Positions 5,450 to 12,911 of a DNA stretch of 20,402 nt are shown piece after piece (within the stretch, counting starts at the first letter, position 1; each line of letters opens with the position of its first letter). The stretch is from the IMG/VR virus record IMGVR_UViG_3300027375_000070, positions 1 through 20,402 of that record; one strand, given 5' to 3'. Below the pieces are notes generated by a model. The model was not told where the DNA came from. It worked only from the letters and a program-made list of their open reading frames with translations, and made no database searches. This DNA comes from a virus. The translations under genes were made by a program, and so were the position numbers.

Positions 5450-6039
5450 TTAATTGTAAAGTTATAGTTAATATTAATTCTTACATCTTCTCTTGTTGGT
5501 CTTGTACTACTGTGATATCTGTTACCGTTGAATAGTACGAACCTATTTTCAACAGAATGAACTACATCCTTGATAGTGAATGTACTACCTTCAATATGAT
5601 CCACATCATTTACATCAATCTGCGGATCAAATACCTCGTTAAATAATAACGTTGGACTATCGTAGTTAGTTGTTATATATAGTATCCCTATTTTTGAATC
5701 ACGGTTATCATCATCAATATGTGGATGATGTACCATTGTTTCATGGTTCCTTGTGTACAAGTTTACTCTGATTCTATGTAGTTCAAGTAACTCATAACCA
5801 AAAGATGATAGTGAACTGTTTAGTGCTTGTAGACACATATTATAGAATAATCCATATGCATTATGAGGCCTATCAATATCATATAGTGTGTTATTGAAGC
5901 TAAAGTTGTTCTCCATCAACTCACTACAAGATAAAGCAGTGTTTTTTGTGTAAGCCCATGGAAATATACCTGATGATAACCCAATTTGTAACTCAGTAAA
6001 TTGGGTGTTATCAAGTATATTATCTTTTAGTTCAATCAT
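5446..6039 (-). CDS. Putative 2-oxoglutarate/Fe(II)-dependent oxygenase, prolyl-hydroxylase-like
   Basis: A 197-aa protein with the facial triad H107-x-D109 (HPHIDD) and H176 (NRYHSS), followed by R187 for 2-oxoglutarate. The surrounding GILYITT and RFVLFNGNRYHS strands match the double-stranded beta-helix of the P4H-like superfamily. It differs clearly in sequence from the neighbouring oxygenase, so the pair is not a recent tandem duplication. Its start shares bases with the stop of the lipoprotein gene (TAATG). The target is unknown. Confidence 0.85.
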   Translation of the reverse strand: MIELKDNILDNTQFTELQIGLSSGIFPWAYTKNTALSCSELMENNFSFNNTLYDIDRPHNAYGLFYNMCLQALNSSLSSFGYELLELHRIRVNLYTRNHETMVHHPHIDDDNRDSKIGILYITTNYDSPTLLFNEVFDPQIDVNDVDHIEGSTFTIKDVVHSVENRFVLFNGNRYHSSTRPTREDVRININYNFTIK

Positions 6040-6554
6040 TATCGTTTAGTAGCAGCATCTAGTTCGTTAAACATAGTCACACTATCACCACTGCGCACAG
6101 ATTCTACCAACTTACGACTCTCATCCAGTGTAATTTTCAACATAACAAATACACGATAGCCATCTGGTTCTTTGACTACGGTTAGCTTTTCGCGTGTATA
6201 GTTAGCTAGACGTTGATTAGTAATCTGCTTACTAACACGTGCAACTTCACGATTAACATCACGAGCAGTACCACTCTGGTTCATACTCTCTTTGACCAAA
6301 GATTCGATCTTAGTTTGAATACGAGTAGCCATCTCAACACGAGCGTTCATCATTGCTTTGTCAATCGCAAACTGCATATCCGGTGATATATCAGTAGCAG
6401 TAACAATGATAGAGTTAGGATAAAGATTATCAGCAGCAAACCATTCAGGTACTGTGTTAGGTTTAGCGTCCTCTGTCTTTACCATCTTAGTAGTAGTACT
6501 AGCACAACCAGTCAAAGCGGCAACAAGTGCCATCATAATATAGATATTTTTCAT
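6039..6554 (-). CDS. Putative LPP20-like lipoprotein
   Basis: The N-terminus MKNIYIMMALVAALTGC is a lipoprotein signal with lipobox LTGC and lipidated C17. The mature part begins ASTTTK and contains VPEWF, then an amphipathic helical region (about 60-125) and a C-terminal beta-strand (YRVFVMLKITL), resembling LPP20/LPP20-like bacterial lipoproteins. The ATG at 6554 is preferred to an upstream ATG at 6578 because it gives a clean signal peptide. It would sit in the host envelope. In a phage operon with two oxygenases, superinfection exclusion or envelope modification is possible, but that is inference. Confidence 0.78.
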   Translation of the reverse strand: MKNIYIMMALVAALTGCASTTTKMVKTEDAKPNTVPEWFAADNLYPNSIIVTATDISPDMQFAIDKAMMNARVEMATRIQTKIESLVKESMNQSGTARDVNREVARVSKQITNQRLANYTREKLTVVKEPDGYRVFVMLKITLDESRKLVESVRSGDSVTMFNELDAATKR

Positions 6555-6558
6555 GATA

Positions 6559-7200
6559 TTAATCCCAAAGTCCTTCATAATATTTACCGAATAACCTCAA
6601 ACCATTAGCTATCCGAGCCTGTACAACTGCATACTCCTCATGATACAACTTCCACTTTTCCTTAGAAGTTTCACTATTATCCCCTATTTCCGGTAAAGAA
6701 GGCAACAGCTTTTCTTCCCACTGTTCATCAGCCTTACAGCTGAATGCAAATATCATTTCATCCATTACATAGTCCCACCGTTTGAAATGATTGTCATCTG
6801 TATCCCAATCATCCTTTTTTGGTGGTGCTGATGTACTTTTCAACTCCTCCGGTACATCCTCATCATCAACAAGTGGAGCACCATGTTTGGATTCCTGCAG
6901 CAACTTGAGAATCGGATGAATGACCAGTGCCATTGTATGATCTGCACCCCAAACATCGTAATTATCAATGCGAACTTTAATCTTACGGTGTCTTTTGGTT
7001 TGAACCCAATTACAGAGTCTTGCTAACCAAGAGTTACCATCTTTACCAGCTAGCCAGTCTCCGAGCTTATCATGGAGCTTATAATCCCAGCGTTCATCTA
7101 GCTTAGGATCTTCTGGATATCTTAACACCCAGAAGAAGATCATATCAGCGATCTGGTATGGTCCAATCCAGTTCTTATACGGTCCAATATAAACTTTCAT
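6559..7200 (-). CDS. Conserved phage hypothetical protein, 213 aa
   Basis: It begins MKVYIGPYKNWIGPYQIAD and contains a central VDDEDVPEELKST and DTDDNHFKRWD, a pattern I recognise from uncharacterised proteins shared by many unrelated tailed phages. No catalytic motif is evident; the protein is acidic, tryptophan-rich and soluble. The frame can be extended to 7272, but ATG at 7200 is preferred: it matches the usual N-terminus and overlaps the stop of the small gene before it as ATGA. Function unknown; the strong conservation suggests a general role such as a virion-associated or regulatory protein. Confidence 0.85.
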   Translation of the reverse strand: MKVYIGPYKNWIGPYQIADMIFFWVLRYPEDPKLDERWDYKLHDKLGDWLAGKDGNSWLARLCNWVQTKRHRKIKVRIDNYDVWGADHTMALVIHPILKLLQESKHGAPLVDDEDVPEELKSTSAPPKKDDWDTDDNHFKRWDYVMDEMIFAFSCKADEQWEEKLLPSLPEIGDNSETSKEKWKLYHEEYAVVQARIANGLRLFGKYYEGLWD

Positions 7201-7298
7201 TGTGCTATCCATCCATAATAGTTTGCAATACAGTAGACTATATATGCAAAACCTACAGCTAACACAACCCACTCAAGAAATGTAAACTGACACTTCAT
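7197..7298 (-). CDS. Small membrane protein, 33 aa
   Basis: A tiny ORF (MKCQFTFLEW at the start, GWIAQ at the end) with one hydrophobic segment over about residues 10-27. Its TGA overlaps the ATG of the next gene in an ATGA junction, and it follows the preceding gene by 13 bases, both typical of a real coupled gene. The ribosome binding site is weak. Function unknown. Confidence 0.5.
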   Translation of the reverse strand: MKCQFTFLEWVVLAVGFAYIVYCIANYYGWIAQ

Positions 7299-7311
7299 CC
7301 AATATACTAAA

Positions 7312-7767
7312 TCACTTATCGTCTTCATAATCAACCTCATTGATCATGTCTAGTTTCTGTTCCTTTGTCCACCCCTTCAGGTAGTTGTTTAACTCGTCAA
7401 AGCGTTTAAGGTATTCTTTCTTACTGATCTTTTTAGCATCTCTAACAATCTCTCCCTGATGCTGTTGATGTAGTTCAGTAATGTTAAGACCATCGCTTTC
7501 TATCTTATGACTGACGTAATCCATAGCGTCTTGATGAGACTTAGCACGAACAGCATACCTTATGTTAAACGAACTAATTGTGTTTACAACGTAGATATCA
7601 GTATCATCAGGTGCTTTAGCTAAAGTATAAGAACCGTCTTTATTATCAGTCCACTTTAACGTGTCACCAATCTTGAATCCACTTCCTTCTAATATTTCAT
7701 CATTTAGTTCAATATAATGTTCATCCGTATCAGGATTATGTTTAACATCTAGTGTCCACTTGGTCAT
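7312..7767 (-). CDS. AbrB-like N-terminus plus unknown domain, phage regulator-type protein
   Basis: 151 aa. Residues 1-52 (GFKIGDTLKW, GSYTLAK) resemble a SpoVT/AbrB-type beta-barrel with its GD-L-W pattern. Residues from about 57 (DIYVVNTISSFNIRYAV, then DAMDYV) form a second domain seen in other phage proteins of unknown role, followed by a charged helical tail ending EDDK. DNA binding is possible but unproven. The ATG has TTGGAG five bases upstream, and this site directly follows the T-tract of the hairpin terminator at 7778-7804. Confidence 0.72.
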   Translation of the reverse strand: MTKWTLDVKHNPDTDEHYIELNDEILEGSGFKIGDTLKWTDNKDGSYTLAKAPDDTDIYVVNTISSFNIRYAVRAKSHQDAMDYVSHKIESDGLNITELHQQHQGEIVRDAKKISKKEYLKRFDELNNYLKGWTKEQKLDMINEVDYEDDK

Positions 7768-7777
7768 AACAACTCCA

Positions 7778-7804
7778 ATAAAAAGAGGCGGGTTTTACCC
7801 CGCC
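7778..7804 (-). terminator. Rho-independent terminator abutting the next ribosome binding site
   Basis: On the minus strand GGCGGG pairs with CCCGCC around a 6-base loop, followed by TCTTTTTATT. It lies just after the stop codon of the HTH gene (7810), and its T-tract touches the TTGGAG site of the gene at 7767. Confidence 0.85.
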
Positions 7805-7809
7805 AAAAC

Positions 7810-8157
7810 TTATACACGCTTCAGAGATTCTTTCATACGAGCCTCTGCGTTGACATTCTTGACAAAACGCTTGTAGTAATATGCATTAGCATATGTGATG
7901 CTAAGCAGCTTTGCTACTTCGTTTGGTCCCAGACCCTGACCGTACAGATTTACTGCTTGTGTCTTTAGGTCCACCGACTTTGTCTGAGGTTTCTCCACTG
8001 TCTCCGGATTTCGAGCCAGCTTCCTTGACTTTTTTGCTGATTCCTTTTCACGCTGCTTGCAGATCTGCTCCCACGTAGGCCATTCTTTAGCCCAGACAGC
8101 TTTGCTCTCTTCAGGTGTATAACCGGTGTCAGGATCAACCATTGATTTCTTAGCCAT
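7810..8157 (-). CDS. Small helix-turn-helix protein, 115 aa
   Basis: The first half is charged and lysine-rich (KESAKKSRKLARN). Residues 66-100 (AVNLYGQGLGPNEVAKLLSI, then NAYYYKRFVKN) form a resolvase/Sigma-70 region 4-like helix-turn-helix with the usual G-x-x-x-x-V-A-x-x-L core, so DNA binding is likely. A strong sigma70 promoter (8192-8220) and GGAG eight bases before the ATG drive it, and a terminator follows it. It is a plausible phage transcription regulator; its target is unknown. Confidence 0.78.
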   Translation of the reverse strand: MAKKSMVDPDTGYTPEESKAVWAKEWPTWEQICKQREKESAKKSRKLARNPETVEKPQTKSVDLKTQAVNLYGQGLGPNEVAKLLSITYANAYYYKRFVKNVNAEARMKESLKRV

Positions 8158-8191
8158 TTCACAACTCCATAATTAATTTATCAGAATGCTC

Positions 8192-8220
8192 ATTATATGA
8201 TGAATGAATAATTAGGTCAA
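8192..8220 (-). promoter_or_regulatory. Strong sigma70-type promoter for the HTH gene
   Basis: TTGACC (8215-8220) and a perfect TATAAT (8192-8197) with 17 bases between, minus strand, 35 bases before the ATG at 8157. The -35 box starts four bases after the preceding stop codon. Confidence 0.78.
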
Positions 8221-8224
8221 CACT

Positions 8225-8407
8225 TCAAAACACGCATGAACTGTGGTTCATAGCCAATCGCTTTAACATAATCATGTCAGAATTGGTCAATTTACCTTCA
8301 TTTTTGTACATCTCCGCATCTTTGATAGCTTGCCTCAACATAGCTGGTTTATATTTAAAACAGGTCACTGCTTTAATAAACTGATCACGAAGTGCTATAT
8401 TAGACAT
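8225..8407 (-). CDS. Hypothetical protein, 60 aa
   Basis: Starts MSNIALRDQFIKAV with GGGAG seven bases upstream; the frame's earlier ATG (8434) lies inside the preceding gene and is less likely. It is helical and lysine-rich, with no membrane segment. It overlaps the previous gene by eight bases. Function unknown. Confidence 0.68.
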   Translation of the reverse strand: MSNIALRDQFIKAVTCFKYKPAMLRQAIKDAEMYKNEGKLTNSDMIMLKRLAMNHSSCVF

Positions 8408-8588
8408 TCTCAATCTCCCTGATTTGTTTTGCAATAGTATTAGTTACAACAAAGAGAGCCGTCAATACGGCTGTTGGGTTATCAGATGCCTTAGCAATCT
8501 TCATAGCATACTCGAATGCCTCGTCAAGAGTATCACGAGATGCCATCATTGGGCTAGAAATGGTACGTGCTAGTTCGTCTAATGTCAT
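8400..8588 (-). CDS. Hypothetical protein, 62 aa
   Basis: A short, mostly helical protein (MTLDELARTISSP at the start) with a near-perfect AGGAGG five bases before the ATG and its own sigma70-type promoter (8616-8644), so it is probably well expressed early. I do not recognise the family. Confidence 0.72.
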   Translation of the reverse strand: MTLDELARTISSPMMASRDTLDEAFEYAMKIAKASDNPTAVLTALFVVTNTIAKQIREIENV

Positions 8589-8615
8589 ACATCCTCCTCA
8601 TCAAATAGAAAGATG

Positions 8616-8644
8616 AGTATAGAGGTTGTACAAAATTAAGTCAA
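8616..8644 (-). promoter_or_regulatory. Sigma70-type promoter for the two-gene unit at 8588
   Basis: TTGACT (8639-8644) and TATACT (8616-8621), 17-base spacer, minus strand. The -35 region carries the same 16-base block as at 4053-4068. Confidence 0.75.
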
Positions 8645-8648
8645 CAGG

Positions 8649-8891
8649 TCACGGTTTTGGTGGTATACCTGGATAGTATCCCCATGGGTGTTTTAGATCA
8701 TCTGCGCAATCATCAGGACCACCTTTATATAACCACATCTTGGAAATAGTGATATGAGCATCACCATTCTTTATTAGATATCTAACCTGATAGAATTGAT
8801 GATCGTATATTCCATCAGGTACCCAGTGATACTGCCTTCTATAGTGTCGATTGGTAGGTGGTACAAAGATATCAACAGAAGAGGTCTTCAT
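8649..8891 (-). CDS. Hypothetical protein after queD, 80 aa
   Basis: Rich in aromatic residues, histidine and proline (RHYRRQYHWVPDG; HPWGYYPGIPPKP at the end). The ATG at 8891 lies within the end of queD (20-base overlap). An in-frame GTG at 8900 has a better Shine-Dalgarno (GAGGG) and could be the real start, adding three residues. No motif is recognised; its position makes it the last gene of the queE-queD group. Confidence 0.6.
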   Translation of the reverse strand: MKTSSVDIFVPPTNRHYRRQYHWVPDGIYDHQFYQVRYLIKNGDAHITISKMWLYKGGPDDCADDLKHPWGYYPGIPPKP

Positions 8892-9396
8892 TCCACTCAC
8901 GGTGTCCCTCTCTGAATGCCATATTGGATTGTGTCTCACGAACCTCTACACGGTAGCACCAGAGTCTCTTAGCTTCACCAGGACCCCAGTAATCAGGAAT
9001 GTATACACCATTGACATACTTGTATAACTGATCTGCCAAACCTTCACAACCAAGTCTTGGTAGGATAGTTAGTTTGGCCATCTTCTTTTGTTGAAGAATC
9101 TTGTATGTCTCCAATTCAGGATCATCCTCTGCAACTAGTAGAGTATGATCAAATTGATCTTGTAATACTTCTTTGAGTTCTTTTAATCCACCATAATCAG
9201 CTGCCCAGTTACGAACATCAAGATCATTAGTACCAAAATAGAACTTCATAGAAAAGCTATAACCATGAATCAGGTTGCAATGTGAATCTGCTCTCCATTG
9301 ACGATATGCAACTGGAAAGGCATCATGATACTCTTTTGTACTAACATACTTGTATGTGACTGGCTTAGGTCCTAAAGCTACATCAAAAATATCCAT
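8872..9396 (-). CDS. queD: 6-carboxy-5,6,7,8-tetrahydropterin synthase (QueD-like)
   Basis: A 174-aa T-fold enzyme expected to convert dihydroneopterin triphosphate to 6-carboxytetrahydropterin, the step between FolE and QueE. Recognisable features are SHCNLIHGY (H39, C40, H44), NWAADYGGL, the catalytic DH in FDHTLL (D83/H84) and GCEGLA. The classical HGH zinc motif reads HGY here; I believe related variants exist in bacterial and phage members, so activity is still likely. The ATG at 9396 (MDIFDVA) is chosen over one at 9414 and shares bases with the phosphoribosyltransferase stop. Confidence 0.9.
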   Translation of the reverse strand: MDIFDVALGPKPVTYKYVSTKEYHDAFPVAYRQWRADSHCNLIHGYSFSMKFYFGTNDLDVRNWAADYGGLKELKEVLQDQFDHTLLVAEDDPELETYKILQQKKMAKLTILPRLGCEGLADQLYKYVNGVYIPDYWGPGEAKRLWCYRVEVRETQSNMAFREGHREWNEDLFC

Positions 9397-9839
9397 TACT
9401 TCTTCTCCCACCAAAAATTAACCCAATTCTTATAAACATTTCTGTTTATTGTTCTGTGATAGTAATCAGGCTTAACAGCATCCTGAGCTGTATTATATAC
9501 TAAGCAAGCTACTTTTATATTAGGAGTATCCTCTAGTTCCCAACTGTCAATCAACTCTCTTATTGTTAAACCACTATCAGCAATATCATCAACAATTAGT
9601 ATATTCTTTCCTTGCTGGGCTGATAGCTTGATATCTTCTGGACAAAGTTTGAATCCTGTATCTCGTGTGGACCACTCAACAACCCGTAAAGGAATCTCAA
9701 GATCGTGAGACATAAGAACACCAGGAATAAGACCCCCACGACTGATTGAAACAATGAAATCAAACCCCATCTCACTCTTTCTGATCTCACTACAAATGCT
9801 ATGAATTCCTTCTTGAACTTCATCAACCGTATACTCCAT
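9396..9839 (-). CDS. Type I phosphoribosyltransferase
   Basis: 147 aa with the PRPP-binding loop ILIVDDIADSG (V-D-D-x-A-D-S-G) near residue 90 and an N-terminal SISRGGLIPG for pyrophosphate contact. The family transfers or removes a phosphoribosyl group on a purine base, such as guanine or xanthine. Its place between queE and queD suggests a link to guanine/7-deazaguanine metabolism, for instance making the GMP/GTP feeding FolE. That is inference. The start at 9839 overlaps the queE stop (TAATG), clearer than the ATG 12 bases upstream. Confidence 0.88.
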   Translation of the reverse strand: MEYTVDEVQEGIHSICSEIRKSEMGFDFIVSISRGGLIPGVLMSHDLEIPLRVVEWSTRDTGFKLCPEDIKLSAQQGKNILIVDDIADSGLTIRELIDSWELEDTPNIKVACLVYNTAQDAVKPDYYHRTINRNVYKNWVNFWWEKK

Positions 9840-10690
9840 TAAGTGCCCCATGCGTTACGCCAGATATCAACTTGAAGACGTGGACTATATCTCCAACCCT
9901 TCTTCATAGCCATCTCAGCTACTGCTTGATAATTGGTAAAGTATAGATCAGCTGTACCGCCAACTGGCATCAGATATACTTCACCTCTGAGACCGTTATC
10001 TCTATACGCTTGAACAGCTTTCTCTATCTCGTACATATCTGTTTCTTTGTCAACGACAAATTTAAGATATACCTCACCGTATGCTTCATACTCGGCAACA
10101 ATCTTTGGTTTGATAGCATCATCCCATGATTCACCAGATGGACTCAACTTAGCACTAACAGAGAATATAACTTCTGTATTGCCTTTGTTCTTTGTTCCAT
10201 AGTTATACAGGTACATCTTGAAGTCCTCAGTCAACTGCTGAGTACCATTAGTCTCAAAAGTTAATGACTTCAGACTTATCATACTTTCATTCGATAGAAG
10301 ATCCTCATATGATCTTTGCCATCCAAGTAGTGGCTCACCACCAGTAATGATAAGATGTTCATTGATCCATTTCTTGTTAGGGAGCATACCCAGGATAGAA
10401 TTAACTATACTATCTGTCTCGATAACAGGGGATAGATGCTTGAATCTAGGATCCCAGCTAGCATATGAGTCACAGCCAGTATTAACAAGTGGAAGGCTAT
10501 TATACGTTTTATACTGCTGGATACTATTAGCAATGACATCACGCTCTACCGATACCATTCCATTCTTCATACCAAACCCACTACAGGTAAAGTTACATCC
10601 AAAAGTACGAAGGAATACACTTGGTACTCCAACATACTTACCCTCACCTTGTAAGCTATAGAATAGCTCAGCTACTTTAATTTTGCTCAT
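9839..10690 (-). CDS. queE: 7-carboxy-7-deazaguanine synthase (QueE), phage variant
   Basis: A radical SAM enzyme of 283 aa making 7-carboxy-7-deazaguanine from 6-carboxytetrahydropterin. The N-terminal FYSLQGEG and TGGEP (about 116-120) are typical QueE signatures. The 4Fe-4S cluster cysteines are C32 and C36 (GCNFTC), but the third is not two residues later: the next is C73 in NTGCDSYASWD, giving CX3C-X36-C. I recall this GCDSY arrangement in other phage QueE proteins, so it is an insertion variant rather than a dead enzyme. The ATG at 10690 overlaps the end of the deformylase gene by 14 bases. Confidence 0.92.
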   Translation of the reverse strand: MSKIKVAELFYSLQGEGKYVGVPSVFLRTFGCNFTCSGFGMKNGMVSVERDVIANSIQQYKTYNSLPLVNTGCDSYASWDPRFKHLSPVIETDSIVNSILGMLPNKKWINEHLIITGGEPLLGWQRSYEDLLSNESMISLKSLTFETNGTQQLTEDFKMYLYNYGTKNKGNTEVIFSVSAKLSPSGESWDDAIKPKIVAEYEAYGEVYLKFVVDKETDMYEIEKAVQAYRDNGLRGEVYLMPVGGTADLYFTNYQAVAEMAMKKGWRYSPRLQVDIWRNAWGT

Positions 10691-11195
10691 ATTCAGGCAC
10701 CTTATAAGATTTTGTTCGTTTGTTCTTCTGTCTCATTGCTTGGTCAAAATGAAACTTATTAGCTTTATGTGTAAAGTTAACTCCATCTAAGTGATCCATC
10801 TCGTGGAGTACACATCGTGCTGATATACCAGTAAACTTATCAGTATGAGCTTCACCGTGAGAATCCATATAACGGATACGTACCAGCATTGGACGTTTAA
10901 TCTTAATGAATAAGTTAGGGTAAGAAAGACAACCTTCCTCTAACATAACTTCCTTTTCACTAACATCCGCAATAGTGGGGTTGAACATAACCTTAGTTGG
11001 GTTAGACCATAATACAAATACTCGATAAGGTAATCCACACTGATTAGCTGATAAACCAATACCCTTATAGTGGATCATAGTCTCAATAAGGTTGTTAGCA
11101 AGCTCATGAGGATTGATTGGAGGTTTGTTGAAATCAAATCTCTCTAGCTTTGTACTAAGCATTGGGTGGGTAGTAGGTACTAGATCATATATCAT
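10677..11195 (-). CDS. def: Peptide deformylase
   Basis: It removes the N-formyl group from new proteins. All three active-site motifs are present in this 172-aa protein: GIGLSANQCG (45-54), EGCLS (87-91, with metal-binding C89) and HEMDH (131-135, with two metal histidines and the catalytic glutamate). Compared with host enzymes it has the usual core length with a basic C-terminal tail. Deformylases are known auxiliary genes of marine phages, thought to help rapid synthesis of proteins in infected cells. The start overlaps the gp46 stop (TAATG). Confidence 0.95.
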   Translation of the reverse strand: MIYDLVPTTHPMLSTKLERFDFNKPPINPHELANNLIETMIHYKGIGLSANQCGLPYRVFVLWSNPTKVMFNPTIADVSEKEVMLEEGCLSYPNLFIKIKRPMLVRIRYMDSHGEAHTDKFTGISARCVLHEMDHLDGVNFTHKANKFHFDQAMRQKNKRTKSYKVPEYEQN

Positions 11196-12910
11196 TATTT
11201 CACCATCTGACTAAAGTTTTTAACTTTCTGGAATTTGATCACTGAATGGAATTTATCAAAGAGTTGATCACCTTTGTGAGATATTATAAACAAGTTTGTA
11301 TCAGCAGTCAACGTATTAATGATCTTTAAGAACTCTTCCGTACCGCTATTATCTAATGAACTATCAAACACTTCATCCATTATCAAAAGGTTGGTAGAAG
11401 CAGAGTTACGGAGTTTACTGATTGATCTCCATGTGAACAGGAGTGCCAAGTCAATACGCATCTTCTCACCTTCTGAGAAAGACTCGTAACTGAAATCATC
11501 TCTATGTCTTGATTTGATAGTCTCTTCGAAATTCTCGTTCAAATCAAAGTTAACAAAGAAGTCCATTGCAGCCAAGTATTTGTTAACAAGTTTATTTATT
11601 ACAGGAATATATTGTTTAATGATCTTAGTCTTAACACCAGAGTCCTTCAATAATACAGCAGCTACATCTAGTACTGCCTTATCTTTCAATAACTCCTCTT
11701 TAGTATTGACATTACTCTTCAATGAACGCTTGAGCGTATCCATCTCTTCACTATCAATACCGATTGCAGTACCTTTTTGTTTTAACTGATCTATCTCTGT
11801 TTTGATAAGAGACAGTGTATTCTCATATATTTGAATCTGGGTACGATAGTTGAGAGCAGTTACACGTTTTTCAGATAACTGATCATTGACCTCATCTATC
11901 TCTAAGATCCTGGAACTAATGACCTGCTGTTGATTAACAATATCATCTTTAGCAGTGACTAGCTGAGTAAGCATAGCCATCTTCTCGTCAATGGATTTAT
12001 CCTTAAAGACTTGCTCTATAGCTTGTCTGCATGTAGGGCAGTCGTCGTTATTGTTGAAGAACTCTATCTCACCTTCAACCTTCTTTATCTTCGCATCTGC
12101 TATTTCGTACAACCGTTCTATCTTCTTTAGTTTTATATGTACTTGAGCACTATCTGCAATTGTACTCTCCATGGTTGATATGATAGAGTTAATCTCACCT
12201 AGAGTATCCAATGCTATTTGTAGATTACCACCAACCTCGACTGACTGAGCAGTCTTATTAGCAATGACTGCTTCGTTGTTCTGAAGCATGGACTCAGCTA
12301 GTCTTTTTTGTAGTTCGATCTTCTCTGCAAGAAGTTTCAACTCGTAATTGACACTAGTAATCTCTTCTTTGTTGAGTTGCACCTTCTCTTTAAGAATACT
12401 GTTCATTGTAGAGAAGATCTGAATGTCTAAAAGATCCTCAATGATCTCTCTACGATGAGCAGCAGGGAGTTGCATGAATGGAGTAAACGATGCACTACCA
12501 AGCATGACGATCTGAGAGAATGATTTGAAGTTTAGCTTGAGTATATTCTTCTCAAGCATCTCTTGATATTCTCTTACATCGGAAGTCTGGTTCAGCATAT
12601 TACCATCTACGATAATATCGAACACACTTGGTTTCTGACCTCTACGTACTAGATATTGTTTTGAGCCAATAGAGAACTCGATCTCAACCAACATACCCTT
12701 CTTGTTGATTGAATTGATCAGCTGTGATTTGTTAATCTTTCGAAATGGCTTAGCAAATAGGGCAAAGCAAATGGCATCAAGAATAGTACTCTTACCAGCA
12801 CCATTCTCTCCAACTATAAGCGTTGATCTCGACTTCTGAAAGTTAACTTCGGTCCAAACATCACCAGTAGATAGAATATTCTTCCATCTAATCTTTGAAA
12901 ATAAAATCAT
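11195..12910 (-). CDS. 46: Recombination endonuclease subunit gp46 (Rad50/SbcC-like)
   Basis: The ATPase subunit of the gp46/gp47 complex that resects DNA ends for recombination-dependent replication. The 571-aa protein has a Walker A (GENGAGKS, 34-41), two long coiled-coil arms (about 160-285 and 300-440) with the zinc-hook CPTC at 291-294, an ABC signature (SEGEK, about 482) and a Walker B (LLIMDE, about 512). The length matches T4 gp46 (560 aa). It starts one base after the gp47 stop. A perfect sigma70 promoter inside the end of gp47 could give extra transcription. Confidence 0.97.
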   Translation of the reverse strand: MILFSKIRWKNILSTGDVWTEVNFQKSRSTLIVGENGAGKSTILDAICFALFAKPFRKINKSQLINSINKKGMLVEIEFSIGSKQYLVRRGQKPSVFDIIVDGNMLNQTSDVREYQEMLEKNILKLNFKSFSQIVMLGSASFTPFMQLPAAHRREIIEDLLDIQIFSTMNSILKEKVQLNKEEITSVNYELKLLAEKIELQKRLAESMLQNNEAVIANKTAQSVEVGGNLQIALDTLGEINSIISTMESTIADSAQVHIKLKKIERLYEIADAKIKKVEGEIEFFNNNDDCPTCRQAIEQVFKDKSIDEKMAMLTQLVTAKDDIVNQQQVISSRILEIDEVNDQLSEKRVTALNYRTQIQIYENTLSLIKTEIDQLKQKGTAIGIDSEEMDTLKRSLKSNVNTKEELLKDKAVLDVAAVLLKDSGVKTKIIKQYIPVINKLVNKYLAAMDFFVNFDLNENFEETIKSRHRDDFSYESFSEGEKMRIDLALLFTWRSISKLRNSASTNLLIMDEVFDSSLDNSGTEEFLKIINTLTADTNLFIISHKGDQLFDKFHSVIKFQKVKNFSQMVK

Positions 12911-12911
12911 A

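Noticed and set aside
5446-6039. The two oxygenases as a tandem duplication
   Set aside because: Their motif spacing and surrounding sequence differ throughout; only the fold type is shared.
10347-10661. 104-codon plus-strand open frame in queE
   Set aside because: Antisense shadow of a well-supported radical SAM gene.
9839-10690. queE as an inactivated gene because the cluster motif is broken
   Set aside because: Frame, length and other QueE signatures are intact and a further cysteine is available in a motif I recall from other phage QueE proteins.
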